64,000 nt of DNA from Psychrobacter sp. bablab_jr014 (GTDB taxonomy: Bacteria > Pseudomonadota > Gammaproteobacteria > Pseudomonadales > Moraxellaceae). The notes under the pieces were generated by a model. It was not told the DNA's origin and ran no database searches. It worked only from the letters and a program-made list of their open reading frames with translations. Location: positions 1 through 64,000 of the forward strand of contig NZ_JACDXT010000005.1 of NCBI RefSeq assembly GCF_016464015.1, written 5' to 3'. A program made the position numbers and the translations under genes. The first letter of the stretch is position 1. Every line of letters starts with the position of its first letter. Positions 45,167-53,319 of this stretch are shown piece by piece.

Positions 45167-45880
45167 ATGCAAAAACAACAACTGCTCTATAAAGGTAAGG
45201 CAAAATCTGTCTATGAGACCGATGAGCATGACTATTTGATTCTTCATTTCCGTGATGACACATCTGCCTTTAATGGCGAGCGTGTTGAACAGCTGGCGCG
45301 TAAAGGTCAGGTGAATAACCGCTTTAACGCCTTTATCATGCAAAAACTGGCAGATGCTGGCATTGAGACGCATTTTGAAAAGCAGTTGTCAGAAGATGAA
45401 GTATTGGTTAAGCGCTTGGACATGATTCCTGTAGAGTGCGTGGTACGCAACTTTGCCGCAGGCAGTATTGTGCGCCGTTTGGGTCTTGAAGAAGGCCAAA
45501 CCCTAAATCCACCAACGTACGAGCTGTTTTATAAAGACGACGCCCTTGGTGATCCACTGATTAACGAATCATTGTCATTGTCTCTAGGCTGGGCGACCGA
45601 AGCACAGCTTGAGCAAATGAAAGCGCTTACCTTTAAAGTCAACGAAGTATTGACCGAGCTGTTTGCTGCAGGCGATATGCTGCTTGTTGATTTTAAACTT
45701 GAATTTGGCGTGTTCCACGACCGCGTGGTCTTGGGTGATGAGTTCTCACCAGACGGCTGCCGTATTTGGGACAAAACCACCAAGAAAAAACTCGATAAAG
45801 ACCGTTTCCGCCAGTCACTCGGCGACGTTATCGAAGCCTACGAAGAAGTGGCGACCCGTATTGGTGTGCCATTAGACTAA
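45167..45880 (+). CDS. purC: SAICAR synthetase (phosphoribosylaminoimidazole-succinocarboxamide synthase)
   Basis: A 237-residue ATP-dependent ligase of purine synthesis. Motifs: [13 protein letters not shown] near 6-18, [11 protein letters not shown] near 28, [18 protein letters not shown] near 89-106, DFKLEFG near 173 and '[13 protein letters not shown]' near 190. Start at ATG 45167 with AGGACC upstream. It is followed by a strong terminator. Order dapA-bamC-like-purC is conserved. Confidence 0.97.
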   Translation: MQKQQLLYKGKAKSVYETDEHDYLILHFRDDTSAFNGERVEQLARKGQVNNRFNAFIMQKLADAGIETHFEKQLSEDEVLVKRLDMIPVECVVRNFAAGSIVRRLGLEEGQTLNPPTYELFYKDDALGDPLINESLSLSLGWATEAQLEQMKALTFKVNEVLTELFAAGDMLLVDFKLEFGVFHDRVVLGDEFSPDGCRIWDKTTKKKLDKDRFRQSLGDVIEAYEEVATRIGVPLD

Positions 45881-45905
45881 GCTATTGATGCTTTGTGTCA
45901 AATAA

Positions 45906-45934
45906 AAAACTGAGCCTTGTGCTCAGTTTTTTTT
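45906..45934 (+). terminator. intrinsic terminator after purC
   Basis: AAAACTGAGC / GCTCAGTTTT perfect 10-bp stem, 5-nt loop, followed by further Ts. Confidence 0.9.
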
Positions 45935-46073
45935 GTTTAAAATTCACGTGCAGCTGTTTGAATAAACACAAACCTGCCATATCCTTACAGCGTCTTACGG
46001 TATTGAATCTTAAGCTGTGCTAGCGTGATAACCATCGCTTTGATAATAATTATAAGACAACTAAGGACACGCT

Positions 46074-46703
46074 ATGAGCGCAAACCCAAACATATTAGCC
46101 CCCAACTGGTTTATCCGCCCAACCTGCGTGGTCGCCGCCGACCTTATCGGCAAAATACTGTGCCGCCACATGACCGATACGGACGGTCAGGACAAAGTAC
46201 TGCGTATGCGTATCACCGAGACCGAGGGCTATATCGGACTACAAGACACCGCCTGCCACGCGCATGCAGGCACGCGTACCCCGCGCACCGAGATTATGTA
46301 CGCTGAGGGCGGCGTGTTTTATATTTATCTCACCTATGGCATCCACCATATGCTGAACTTAGTCACCAGCGAAGCCGAATCACCCGAGTCGGTGCTGATA
46401 CGGGCAGGGTTTTTGACTGAGGAGAGTAACCGCTTGCTTGATGAGATGGATAAGTCACCGCGCGAGCAACTGACACACCCTAGCCAATTTGCAGGGCCAG
46501 GGAAATTGACCAAGCGCCTAGCGGTCAGCCGCGACTTATCGGGTTTGCCGATTGCGCCTGAAACAGGATTATGGGTCGAAGATGATGGCTGTCGACCACC
46601 TGTCGCCTTGCGCCCACGTATTGGTATTGATTACGCAGGGGAGGCAAAAGATTGGCTACTACGTTATATATGGCCTGAACACCCCTCATTATCCAAGCCA
46701 TGA
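46074..46703 (+). CDS. 3-methyladenine DNA glycosylase (AAG/Mpg family)
   Basis: Base-excision repair glycosylase of 209 residues of the alkyladenine (human AAG-like) family. Motifs: WFIRPTCVVAADLIGKIL near 11-28, ITETEGYIGLQDTACHA near 45-61 with the catalytic Glu, GGVFYIYLTYGIHHMLN near 79-95 (the intercalating Tyr segment), and FAGPGKLTKRLAVSRDLSG near 141-159. Ribosome-binding AAGGA precedes the ATG. The NIF3-like gene follows 40 bp later on the same strand. Confidence 0.93.
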   Translation: MSANPNILAPNWFIRPTCVVAADLIGKILCRHMTDTDGQDKVLRMRITETEGYIGLQDTACHAHAGTRTPRTEIMYAEGGVFYIYLTYGIHHMLNLVTSEAESPESVLIRAGFLTEESNRLLDEMDKSPREQLTHPSQFAGPGKLTKRLAVSRDLSGLPIAPETGLWVEDDGCRPPVALRPRIGIDYAGEAKDWLLRYIWPEHPSLSKP

Positions 46704-46743
46704 TTTATATTCAAAATACCACTCAAACAAAAAAGGAAAAAAT

Positions 46744-47055
46744 ATGTATAAGCTGACCGTATTCATCCCTGATGACGCGCTAGAGACCGTCAAGTCCGCG
46801 CTGTTTGCCGCAGGGGCGGGCAAGATTGGGAATTATTCTGACTGCTGCTGGCAAGTCAAAGGCACGGGACAATTTAAACCACTAGCAGGCAGTCAGCCGC
46901 ATATTGGTGCGCAGGACAAGATTGAACAGGTGGAAGAATGGCGGGTCGAGATGGTGGTGTCTGATATCCATATTCATACAGTCATCAAGGCATTAAAAGA
47001 CGCGCATCCATACGAGACACCCGCCTATGACGTCATCAAAGTCATTGATATTTAA
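46744..47055 (+). CDS. NIF3-related / YqfO-type CutA-like domain protein
   Basis: A cytoplasmic protein of 103 residues corresponding to the stand-alone insert domain of NIF3/YqfO proteins: MYKLTVFIPDDALETVKSAL, GAGKIGNYSDCCWQVKGTG, FKPLAGSQPHIG and 'VKALKDAHPYETPAYDVI' (HPYETPAYD is the hallmark). AAAGGA lies 8 nt before ATG 46744; a longer open frame starting inside the glycosylase gene is not supported. These proteins bind metals or act in regulation; function is unresolved. It is probably cotranscribed with the glycosylase. Confidence 0.85.
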   Translation: MYKLTVFIPDDALETVKSALFAAGAGKIGNYSDCCWQVKGTGQFKPLAGSQPHIGAQDKIEQVEEWRVEMVVSDIHIHTVIKALKDAHPYETPAYDVIKVIDI

Positions 47056-47083
47056 CCCATCAATACAATAAAAACAACCCATA

Positions 47084-47121
47084 AAAAAAGGTCAAATAAG
47101 CTAAGGACAACTTATTTGACC
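47084..47121 (-). terminator. terminator of the His-rich lipoprotein gene
   Basis: A perfect 11-bp inverted repeat GGTCAAATAAG / CTTATTTGACC. Read on the minus strand it is followed by seven Ts. Confidence 0.85.
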
Positions 47122-47152
47122 AAGAAAAGCGTTAAGAGTGTGCTAACTAATA

Positions 47153-47578
47153 TTAGTGATGCTTGTTGCCGTGTTTGTGGCCTTTATCATGCTTATGACC
47201 GTTGTTGTGCTTGTTACCGTGTTTTTTACCGTTTGAGCGGTCATAAGCGCGGCCACTGACGAGACGTAGCGATGGATAGGTGTAAATCATTTCATAATCT
47301 TGGTTGTTTCTGCGTGCATGTGCCAAAATGCGGTCGTTATTGCCTTTGACCTTACGCACGTCCATCACTTTATAACCACTACGTTCTAAGCGAGCGCGTA
47401 GCTCTTGGCTGACGTGACCGAAATTCGCTTTATTACCATCTCGATAGACCCCGTTACCGTCATATTTATCATGACCATCATAGTAGGGCGTACTGACACA
47501 CCCTGCGGTAATACCCAGTAGGGCAGTCATGCATCCAGTGGCCACCATCTTGGGCAGTGAAATATTAAAAAAGGACAT
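47153..47578 (-). CDS. lipoprotein with His-rich C terminus
   Basis: 141 residues. The signal sequence ends in the lipobox ITAGC (Cys near 27), so the protein is lipid-anchored. A middle domain (about 50-110: HVSQELRARLERSGYKVMDV, YEMIYTYPSLRLVSGRAYD) looks folded. The last 25 residues are a His/Lys/Gly repeat (HGNKHNNGHKHDKGHKH) that should bind transition metals such as Ni or Zn. No family recognised. It is the divergent neighbour of the candidate small RNA locus; the gap between holds the GacA-like box. Confidence 0.78.
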   Translation of the reverse strand: MSFFNISLPKMVATGCMTALLGITAGCVSTPYYDGHDKYDGNGVYRDGNKANFGHVSQELRARLERSGYKVMDVRKVKGNNDRILAHARRNNQDYEMIYTYPSLRLVSGRAYDRSNGKKHGNKHNNGHKHDKGHKHGNKHH

Positions 47579-47798
47579 GGTACATACTCCTACAGTATAT
47601 TAACAATAATGTTCTCGGCAGCACGTTGCTGATTTTATACGTACGCTATGCTGTGTATCTTGTTATTATGTTAAGGGTAAATGCTTGAAAATACGTGTTA
47701 TTAGCGTTAAAGAGTTGTAACGGGTGGCGCTGATTTAGTGATTATGTGATGGTTTTCTATACTCCTTTGTTACCAGAAACGGTTCAAAAACTTATCTA

Positions 47799-47816
47799 TG
47801 TAAGCATATGCTTACA
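47799..47816. promoter_or_regulatory. GacA/UvrY-type binding palindrome
   Basis: TGTAAGCATATGCTTACA is a perfect 18-bp palindrome and equals the consensus TGTAAG-N6-CTTACA described for GacA upstream activating sites of rsmY/rsmZ in pseudomonads. It lies about 55-70 bp upstream of the likely start of the GGA-rich RNA. Confidence 0.8.
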
Positions 47817-47862
47817 AGCAATGACGAAAATGCGACTTAACATTCGTTACGCATTTTGACAT

Positions 47863-47868
47863 TATAGT
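47863..47868 (+). promoter_or_regulatory. possible -10 element of the GGA-rich RNA
   Basis: TATAGT without a good -35 at 16-18 bp spacing, which would suit an activator-dependent promoter. TTGACA at 47856-47861 is an alternative -35, but then no good -10 follows. The start site is therefore uncertain by about 15 nt. Confidence 0.4.
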
Positions 47869-47869
47869 C

Positions 47870-48155
47870 ACACGGCATAAGGGACTGTGACTCAAGGATT
47901 GAGTAGACCGTATTAAGGATAATGACTTATCTATCAGCGTCAGGAAGATACTGATACATAAGGTAAGGACACACCCTATACCCAATGACAAACGATTTGT
48001 TCACGGGTGCTGTAATGAAATGGGGCAGGAAGCCCGACTATCGCAAGCAGTAGAATGTCATGCAAGGATGTATGAAAATTCATCGTGATAGGTAATAAGG
48101 ATGGTTAACAATAAAACCGCATAACAATCTACTTGCTATGCGGTTTTATTGTCTT
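47870..48155 (+). ncRNA. candidate RsmZ/CsrB-type CsrA-sequestering small RNA
   Basis: About 280 nt with eight GGA motifs (47882, 47896, 47917, 47943, 47967, 48028, 48066, 48099). At least five lie in hairpin loops: ACTCA-AGGAT-TGAGT, ATTA-AGGA-TAAT, TATCAG...CTGATA with GGA inside, GGGC-AGGAA-GCCC and CATGC-AAGGAT-GTATG. This is the known architecture of CsrB/RsmY/RsmZ RNAs, which titrate the translational regulator CsrA/RsmA. It ends in a perfect 16-bp hairpin (48108-48152). A consensus GacA box lies upstream. Strand is fixed by the GGA orientation and by the box-to-terminator order. No similarity search was possible. Confidence 0.8.
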
Positions 48156-48156
48156 T
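48108..48156 (+). terminator. terminator hairpin of the GGA-rich RNA
   Basis: ACAATAAAACCGCATA (48108-48123) pairs perfectly with TATGCGGTTTTATTGT (48137-48152), 13-nt loop, followed by CTTTG. The T run lies mostly inside the stem, as in many bidirectional terminators. Confidence 0.75.
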
Positions 48157-48264
48157 GCTGTACGTATGGCTTTATTATTGTTTTTATATCAGCCAAGCGG
48201 CTTATCAAATAACTATAGTGTATAAGTGTCTTAGATTTCAGTTTAACAATATAATACATCTTTT

Positions 48265-48292
48265 AAAAAAGACTGCCTTAACAGCCTTTTTT
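48265..48292 (-). terminator. terminator of the csbD-like gene
   Basis: AAAAAAGACTG / CAGCCTTTTTT with one internal mismatch; it yields a T tract on the minus strand after the csbD-like stop, 70 nt downstream. Confidence 0.65.
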
Positions 48293-48358
48293 ATACTTAA
48301 TCAGTTATAAATAAATGATTGATAAAATATTGTATTGCTTGTCTTATTTTAATAACGA

Positions 48359-48562
48359 TTAGTAGTCGTTAGTGGCACGCCAGTCATCCACTTCGCGCTC
48401 TGCTTGGTCTTGGGCGTGACCATAACGTTCTTGCAAACGGCCAACCAGTTTATCACGGCTGCCTTCAATGTAATCTAAATCGTCATCGGTAAGCTCACCC
48501 CACTTTTGCTTGACTGAGCCTTTCATTTGGTTCCAGTTACCTTTCATTATGTTCTTGTTCAT
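48359..48562 (-). CDS. CsbD family stress protein (YjbJ-like)
   Basis: A 67-residue hydrophilic protein with the CsbD pattern MKGNWNQMKGSVKQKWGELTDDDLDYIEGSRDKL (first 40 residues) and a 'LQERYGHAQDQAEREVDDW' helix. CsbD-like proteins are highly expressed under general stress and stationary phase; the molecular role is unknown. AAGGA sits 9 nt before the start. A terminator follows at 48265-48292. It is adjacent to the candidate Csr-type RNA on the opposite strand. Confidence 0.92.
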   Translation of the reverse strand: MNKNIMKGNWNQMKGSVKQKWGELTDDDLDYIEGSRDKLVGRLQERYGHAQDQAEREVDDWRATNDY

Positions 48563-48914
48563 GATTATCGTCCTTATTTTAATTTTATAAAAACAGACAT
48601 TATCAATAGCGTATTTAAGATTATTGATAATTGGGCGTTAAACATTTTATGCCTAACTGCTTATTAAGTAATATAAAAAAAATCAGTAAGCCTGTCTGTA
48701 GGCGCAATGTTTGTAGTGTATCTTAATAACGGGTAAATGCGAACGAATGTTATTAATCGTCTTTGAATGTAGCAAAGGGCGCACCTTATGCTATAAATAA
48801 GTAAATGACGCATGAGTTGGCATGGTTTTTTAGTCTGTGACCGTTATCAACTCTCACAGTATAAGCGGCCACAAACCAAAAATATCAATAATAAAAGGCA
48901 CTTAGCTAAAAATC
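48563..48914. other. intergenic region, nothing recognised
   Basis: AT-rich gap of about 350 bp upstream of the csbD-like gene and downstream of dadA. It should hold the csbD-like promoter on the minus strand, but I could not assign elements. Confidence 0.4.
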
Positions 48915-50246
48915 CTACTGCGCTACAAAATCAAAGTCCACATCAGGGGTTTGCCCTTGTATCAAGAGGCTAATGGCTTTGGCTGAGCCGCAAGCGTGTG
49001 TCCAACCGAGTGTACCGTGTCCTGTGTTTAACCACAGATTGTCGAAGCGGGCAGGCTTTTGCTGCTGCTGTGCGTAGCTGCCGTGCCTGACCTGCCCTAT
49101 ATGCGCGCGCCCAATCAACGGCACATTTGAGGGGGTCATTGGGCGCAGTCCTGTCCAGTATTGCACTGAGGAGGCGATGATGCCTTTTGGGAACAGCTGC
49201 TGCACGCGCCTTGTAATCGCTTCGCAGCGGGTGGCATTCAGCTCTAAATTAAAGCCGTTAAATTCCGCCGTGCCTGCCACACGCAATTTGTCACCGAGGC
49301 GTGACATGACGAGCTTATATTCATCATCAATCATACTGACAAAGGGTGCAAGGTGCGGGGCGCGGGGATTGACCTGATAGGTGGCGGAGTAGCCTTTGGC
49401 GGGAAAGATGGGCAACTGAATGTCCAGCGGCGCGACCAGTTCAGGACTGTAGCTGCCCAAAGCCAGCACGTAGCTGTCCGCGCAAAAACTCTGCGCGTTT
49501 TCACCCTTTGGACGAATGGTCAGGCTATGAACGCGCGGCGTATTGCTGTCCGTATCTTTATTTATTGCCACAATCTCGGTGTCGTACAAAAACTGCACGC
49601 CTGCATCCGCGCAGTGCGCCGCTAGACGCTGGGTAAATAAGTGCGCGTTGCCCGATTCGTCATTACTGGTATAGGTTGCGCCGACCAGCTTGTGCGCGAT
49701 GGGATAAAGCGCAGGCTCAAGATTAACCGCATTATTAATGTCAATAATCTGTCGCTCACATCCAAGACTTTGCATGCGCATGGTGGGCGCGATAGCCGCA
49801 TCAAACTCGGCCTGACTGGTATAAAAGTGCATGATGCCGCGGGTTTGCTGCTCATAGTCAATACCGATATTGGCGCGCAGCGCTTGCAAGGCGGCACGCG
49901 AGTACAGACCCAAATGTACCATTTGCACAAGATTGGCATCGGCACGATCGGCGCGGCACTCTTGCAAAAACTGTATTGCCCATTTCATCTGCGCTTTGTC
50001 CGCTCGCAAACGAAAGAGTAGCGGTGCGTCTTCTTTTAACAGCCATTTTAGGGCTTTTTTTGGTGTGGCGGGGGTCGCCCATGGTGTGGCGTGCGAGACT
50101 GAAATCTGCCCGCCATTGGCAAACGAGGTCTGCATTGCGGCAGCAGATTCGCGCTCTATCACGGTCACATCATAGCCTGCCTGACGTAAATACCATGCGG
50201 TGGTCACACCCACCACGCCTGCACCCAATACCGCAATATGTGTCAT
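48915..50246 (-). CDS. dadA: D-amino-acid dehydrogenase (DadA-like)
   Basis: A FAD-dependent membrane-associated dehydrogenase of 443 residues that oxidises D-amino acids to 2-oxo acids and passes electrons to the respiratory chain. The N-terminal FAD motif is HIAVLGAGVVGVTTAWYL followed by VIERE near 33. Then come the DadA-typical TSFANGGQISVSHATPWATP near 44-63, 'KGYSATYQV' near 300, and a C-terminal GLRPMTPSNVPLIGRA plus NTGHGTLGWTHACGSA, which contacts the flavin. It is usually paired with alanine racemase; here the racemases lie 27 kb away. It is transcribed in the same direction as ygfZ upstream. Confidence 0.92.
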   Translation of the reverse strand: MTHIAVLGAGVVGVTTAWYLRQAGYDVTVIERESAAAMQTSFANGGQISVSHATPWATPATPKKALKWLLKEDAPLLFRLRADKAQMKWAIQFLQECRADRADANLVQMVHLGLYSRAALQALRANIGIDYEQQTRGIMHFYTSQAEFDAAIAPTMRMQSLGCERQIIDINNAVNLEPALYPIAHKLVGATYTSNDESGNAHLFTQRLAAHCADAGVQFLYDTEIVAINKDTDSNTPRVHSLTIRPKGENAQSFCADSYVLALGSYSPELVAPLDIQLPIFPAKGYSATYQVNPRAPHLAPFVSMIDDEYKLVMSRLGDKLRVAGTAEFNGFNLELNATRCEAITRRVQQLFPKGIIASSVQYWTGLRPMTPSNVPLIGRAHIGQVRHGSYAQQQQKPARFDNLWLNTGHGTLGWTHACGSAKAISLLIQGQTPDVDFDFVAQ

Positions 50247-50321
50247 AGTTGCTCACTCATGTAGACGATTGGTCTTAGTGGGCGCCATACAAGCGCCGTA
50301 TAAGACACCAACGATAAAAAA

Positions 50322-51068
50322 TTACTTACTGCGTGCCACGTCTGCTTGTAGCGCAGCAGGCAAGTCCAGCACTTGCAACTCACTGTCAGCCAGCTTATCA
50401 GGACGGGCGGTCACTAAAGCGACAAAACCATCATCAACAGCACGGACATTGACCACGTGGGCGTGTTCAAGTTTGTCGCCCGCGTTTGGTGCTGCGCCTG
50501 TGCCCTTAACATAATGCAAAAAGGCTTTGGGTGCGGCTTTAAAATAAATGCGCGCAATCACTTCTTGCCCCAAGTAGCAGCCCTTATCATAATCGACACC
50601 GCCGCGCTGATGCAGGCGCAGCTCTTGCGGCTGGAACATGTCTTGGGTCGCGGCAGTAATCCAATAATTGCCCGTCTCAAGGCTACGCGCCACCCATGCC
50701 GCTGTGTCCTCTGCGCGGTTGTGGTCTTCAAGATGGCTAAAGGTTGGCTCACCGCTCAACACACACGGGTAAATAGGCTCAGGCGCGCTGGTGGTAAATT
50801 TAGAAAACGCACCAAACTTACGCAAATGCTGCTGCAGGGCATCGCCACAGTCGGCGCTGATGACAATATCAAAGTGCTTTTCGGCTTGTTTTTTAATCCA
50901 AATGCCAAAGCTGATGCGGCCTTTTAGATTACTAATCGCGGTCGGCTGATAGCTCAAACCCAATTTGCTGACATCGCAGGTCAATTGCCCTTGCAAAAAC
51001 TTTTCAGCATCTTCGCCTTGGAGACTTAATTGTACAAACTGAGGTTGCTCGGCGGTTATATCATTCAT
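50322..51068 (-). CDS. ygfZ: tRNA-modifying / Fe-S assembly protein YgfZ
   Basis: A folate-binding GcvT-like protein of 248 residues. The N-terminal LSLQGEDAEKFLQGQLTCDV and the diagnostic DYDKGCYLGQEVIARIYFKA near 168-187 (KGCYxGQE) define YgfZ. It acts with tetrahydrofolate in repair or maturation of certain Fe-S enzymes such as MiaB. It precedes dadA by 75 bp on the same strand; cotranscription is possible. Confidence 0.92.
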   Translation of the reverse strand: MNDITAEQPQFVQLSLQGEDAEKFLQGQLTCDVSKLGLSYQPTAISNLKGRISFGIWIKKQAEKHFDIVISADCGDALQQHLRKFGAFSKFTTSAPEPIYPCVLSGEPTFSHLEDHNRAEDTAAWVARSLETGNYWITAATQDMFQPQELRLHQRGGVDYDKGCYLGQEVIARIYFKAAPKAFLHYVKGTGAAPNAGDKLEHAHVVNVRAVDDGFVALVTARPDKLADSELQVLDLPAALQADVARSK

Positions 51069-51358
51069 AAATCGTGTCCTTATTGTCTTATCATTCTTGT
51101 GCGTACGCTAGATGTACTATGATGGGTATCAATGACGCAAAATCCATATTAGCGGCGCAAAAAATCTGTGCGCTCTATCATAACAAAATATGATAACAAG
51201 ATATGGACGCTAAAATGCGCTGAATTGGTGAAAGCGCGCCACATAGGCTACAATAAGCGCATAACCATACCGCCATTGGGGCGGTCAGTTCTTGCTCTCA
51301 GCGTCCGCTGTCAGCCATTTTTAGCAGTCACTTTAATTGAAAAACTATCGAGGATACT

Positions 51359-51709
51359 ATGAGTCTACCAGCCTGTCCTGCCTGCGCGGCAACCTATACC
51401 TACGAAGACGGTACGCTACTGGTGTGCCCGATGTGCGCCCACGAGTGGACGGCAGCGGATACTGACAGCGCAAACGACGACGCTGAGGCGGTGATTCGTG
51501 ATGCGGTTGGTAATGTGTTACAAGATGGTGACGCAGTAACCGTGATTAAGGATTTAAAAGTCAAGGGATCGTCCACACCTATTAAGGTAGGCACAAAAGT
51601 CAAAAGCATTCGCCTGCTACACGACGCGCCCGATGACCACGATATTGATTGTAAAGTCGATGGCTTTGGCGCTATGAAGCTAAAGTCTTCGGTGGTAAAA
51701 AAGGCGTAA
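51359..51709 (+). CDS. yjdM: YjdM/PhnA-type zinc-ribbon protein
   Basis: 116 residues: an N-terminal zinc ribbon ([27 protein letters not shown], two CxxC pairs) followed by an SH3-like domain with [23 protein letters not shown] and [11 protein letters not shown]. It was named PhnA in older annotation but is not a phosphonate enzyme; its role is unclear. It is followed by hemL after 60 bp on the same strand. Confidence 0.93.
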   Translation: MSLPACPACAATYTYEDGTLLVCPMCAHEWTAADTDSANDDAEAVIRDAVGNVLQDGDAVTVIKDLKVKGSSTPIKVGTKVKSIRLLHDAPDDHDIDCKVDGFGAMKLKSSVVKKA

Positions 51710-51769
51710 ACCCTACTCATGCCTTAATCTGGCAGCACATCATTTAAGACAAACGATAAGAGACGCATT

Positions 51770-53074
51770 ATGAGCACCAAGAACGAACAACTCTTTGCCC
51801 AAGCCCGTAAGCACATTCCAGGCGGCGTGAATTCACCTGTCCGCGCCTTTGCCGGGGTTGGTGGTACGCCGATTTTTATTCACCGCGCTGAGGGCAGCAA
51901 AATTTACGACACCGAAGACAATGCCTATATTGACTATGTTGGCTCGTGGGGGCCTATGATTTTGGGTCACGCCCATCCAAAGGTGATTGATGCGGTGAAA
52001 AGCGCTGCTGATGATGGTTTGAGCTTTGGTACGCCAACGCCGTTTGAAACCACCGTCGCCGATAAAATTTGCGAAATCGTTCCCAGTGTCGAGATGGTAC
52101 GTATGACCAACTCAGGCACCGAGGCGACCATGAGCGCGATTCGTTTGGCGCGTGGCTACACAGGGCGCGACAAGATTGTCAAATTTGAAGGCTGCTATCA
52201 CGGGCACTCAGACAGCTTATTGGTCAAGGCAGGCTCAGGCATGCTCGATATCGGTGAGCCAACGTCAAAAGGCGTACCTGCGGATTTTGCCAAGCACACC
52301 ATCACCTTGCCATATAATGACCCGCAAGCCATCAAAGAATGCTTTGAAAAGTGGGGCGATGAGATTGCTGGCGTCATCGTGGAGCCTATCGCAGGCAACA
52401 TGAACATGATTATCCCTGAGCAAGACTTTCACGACACCTTGCGTGAGCAATGCACCACACACGGCGCGGTACTCATTTTTGATGAAGTCATGACGGGCTT
52501 TCGCGTGGGTCTGGGCGGCGCACAAGCGCACTTTGGTATTGAGCCTGACTTGACGTGCTTTGGCAAGATCATTGGCGCAGGCCTACCCGTTGGTGCGTTC
52601 GGCGGTAAAGAAGAAATCATGTCGTGCATCGCGCCCCTTGGCGGCGTGTATCAAGCGGGCACACTCTCAGGCAACCCACTTGCCATGCGTGCAGGCATCG
52701 CCATGTTTGAAGACTTAACTGTTGATGGTTTTTATGACACGTTAGCGGCGAAAGTCGAGCAGCTGGTATCGGGCATCCAAGCTGCCGCTGACCGTCATGG
52801 CATTGCCCTGCGCACTAATACATTGGGCGGCATGTTTGGCATGTTCTTCGTGCAAGACGAAAACAGCGCCACGCCGAGCAACTTTCATGAAGTCACGCAG
52901 TGCGACATGACCATTTTTAATACCTTTTTCCATGGTATGTTAGAGCAGGGTATCTATCTTGCGCCATCGGCGTACGAGGCGGGCTTTATCTCAAGCAAGC
53001 ACACTGATGCCGATATCGAAGCGACCATCAACGCGGCGGATGCGGTGTTTGCGCGTATGGCGAGCGCAGCGTAA
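51770..53074 (+). CDS. hemL: glutamate-1-semialdehyde 2,1-aminomutase
   Basis: PLP enzyme making 5-aminolevulinate, the tetrapyrrole precursor, in the C5 route that begins from glutamyl-tRNA. 434 residues. Motifs: [13 protein letters not shown] near 15-27, [13 protein letters not shown] near 62, [18 protein letters not shown] near 112, [11 protein letters not shown] near 240 and the PLP lysine Lys266 in [13 protein letters not shown]. Ends at a terminator. With gltX in the same window it fits a normal C5 pathway. Confidence 0.97.
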   Translation: MSTKNEQLFAQARKHIPGGVNSPVRAFAGVGGTPIFIHRAEGSKIYDTEDNAYIDYVGSWGPMILGHAHPKVIDAVKSAADDGLSFGTPTPFETTVADKICEIVPSVEMVRMTNSGTEATMSAIRLARGYTGRDKIVKFEGCYHGHSDSLLVKAGSGMLDIGEPTSKGVPADFAKHTITLPYNDPQAIKECFEKWGDEIAGVIVEPIAGNMNMIIPEQDFHDTLREQCTTHGAVLIFDEVMTGFRVGLGGAQAHFGIEPDLTCFGKIIGAGLPVGAFGGKEEIMSCIAPLGGVYQAGTLSGNPLAMRAGIAMFEDLTVDGFYDTLAAKVEQLVSGIQAAADRHGIALRTNTLGGMFGMFFVQDENSATPSNFHEVTQCDMTIFNTFFHGMLEQGIYLAPSAYEAGFISSKHTDADIEATINAADAVFARMASAA

Positions 53075-53100
53075 TTATCCTTTAATCTTGAGCAATGAGT

Positions 53101-53131
53101 AAAAGCAGCACTTATTAAGTGCTGTTTTTTT
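53101..53131 (+). terminator. intrinsic terminator after hemL
   Basis: CAGCACTTA / TAAGTGCTG with a tight loop followed by seven Ts. Confidence 0.88.
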
Positions 53132-53319
53132 GTGTGCGCATGTAGCCGCTTGATTACCCGTGCCATTGCCTGCTTGCCTGTATTTGGTAGAAATGCTTTA
53201 ATGACCAAACTTACCGCGCTTCGGTAGGCTGGGCGGCGTTAACATTAAAGCGCTTCCTGTCATTGTGGTCTTGATTCCCAACCTGCGCAAAGTTTTGCTA
53301 TTGTTGCGCCCTTGATTAG

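Larger units (their letters stand above)
47579..48358. other. 780-bp intergenic region with an RNA gene candidate
   Basis: No protein gene is credible here. The region holds the leader of the His-rich lipoprotein (minus strand), a GacA-type palindrome, a GGA-rich hairpin array ending in a terminator-like hairpin, and the terminator of the csbD-like gene. Confidence 0.7.

Noticed and set aside
47985-48053. 22-residue open frame (starting MTNDLFTG) inside the GGA-rich RNA
   Set aside because: No good ribosome-binding spacing, and it overlaps the hairpin that presents GGA at 48028. A chance frame is simpler, though a dual-function RNA cannot be excluded.
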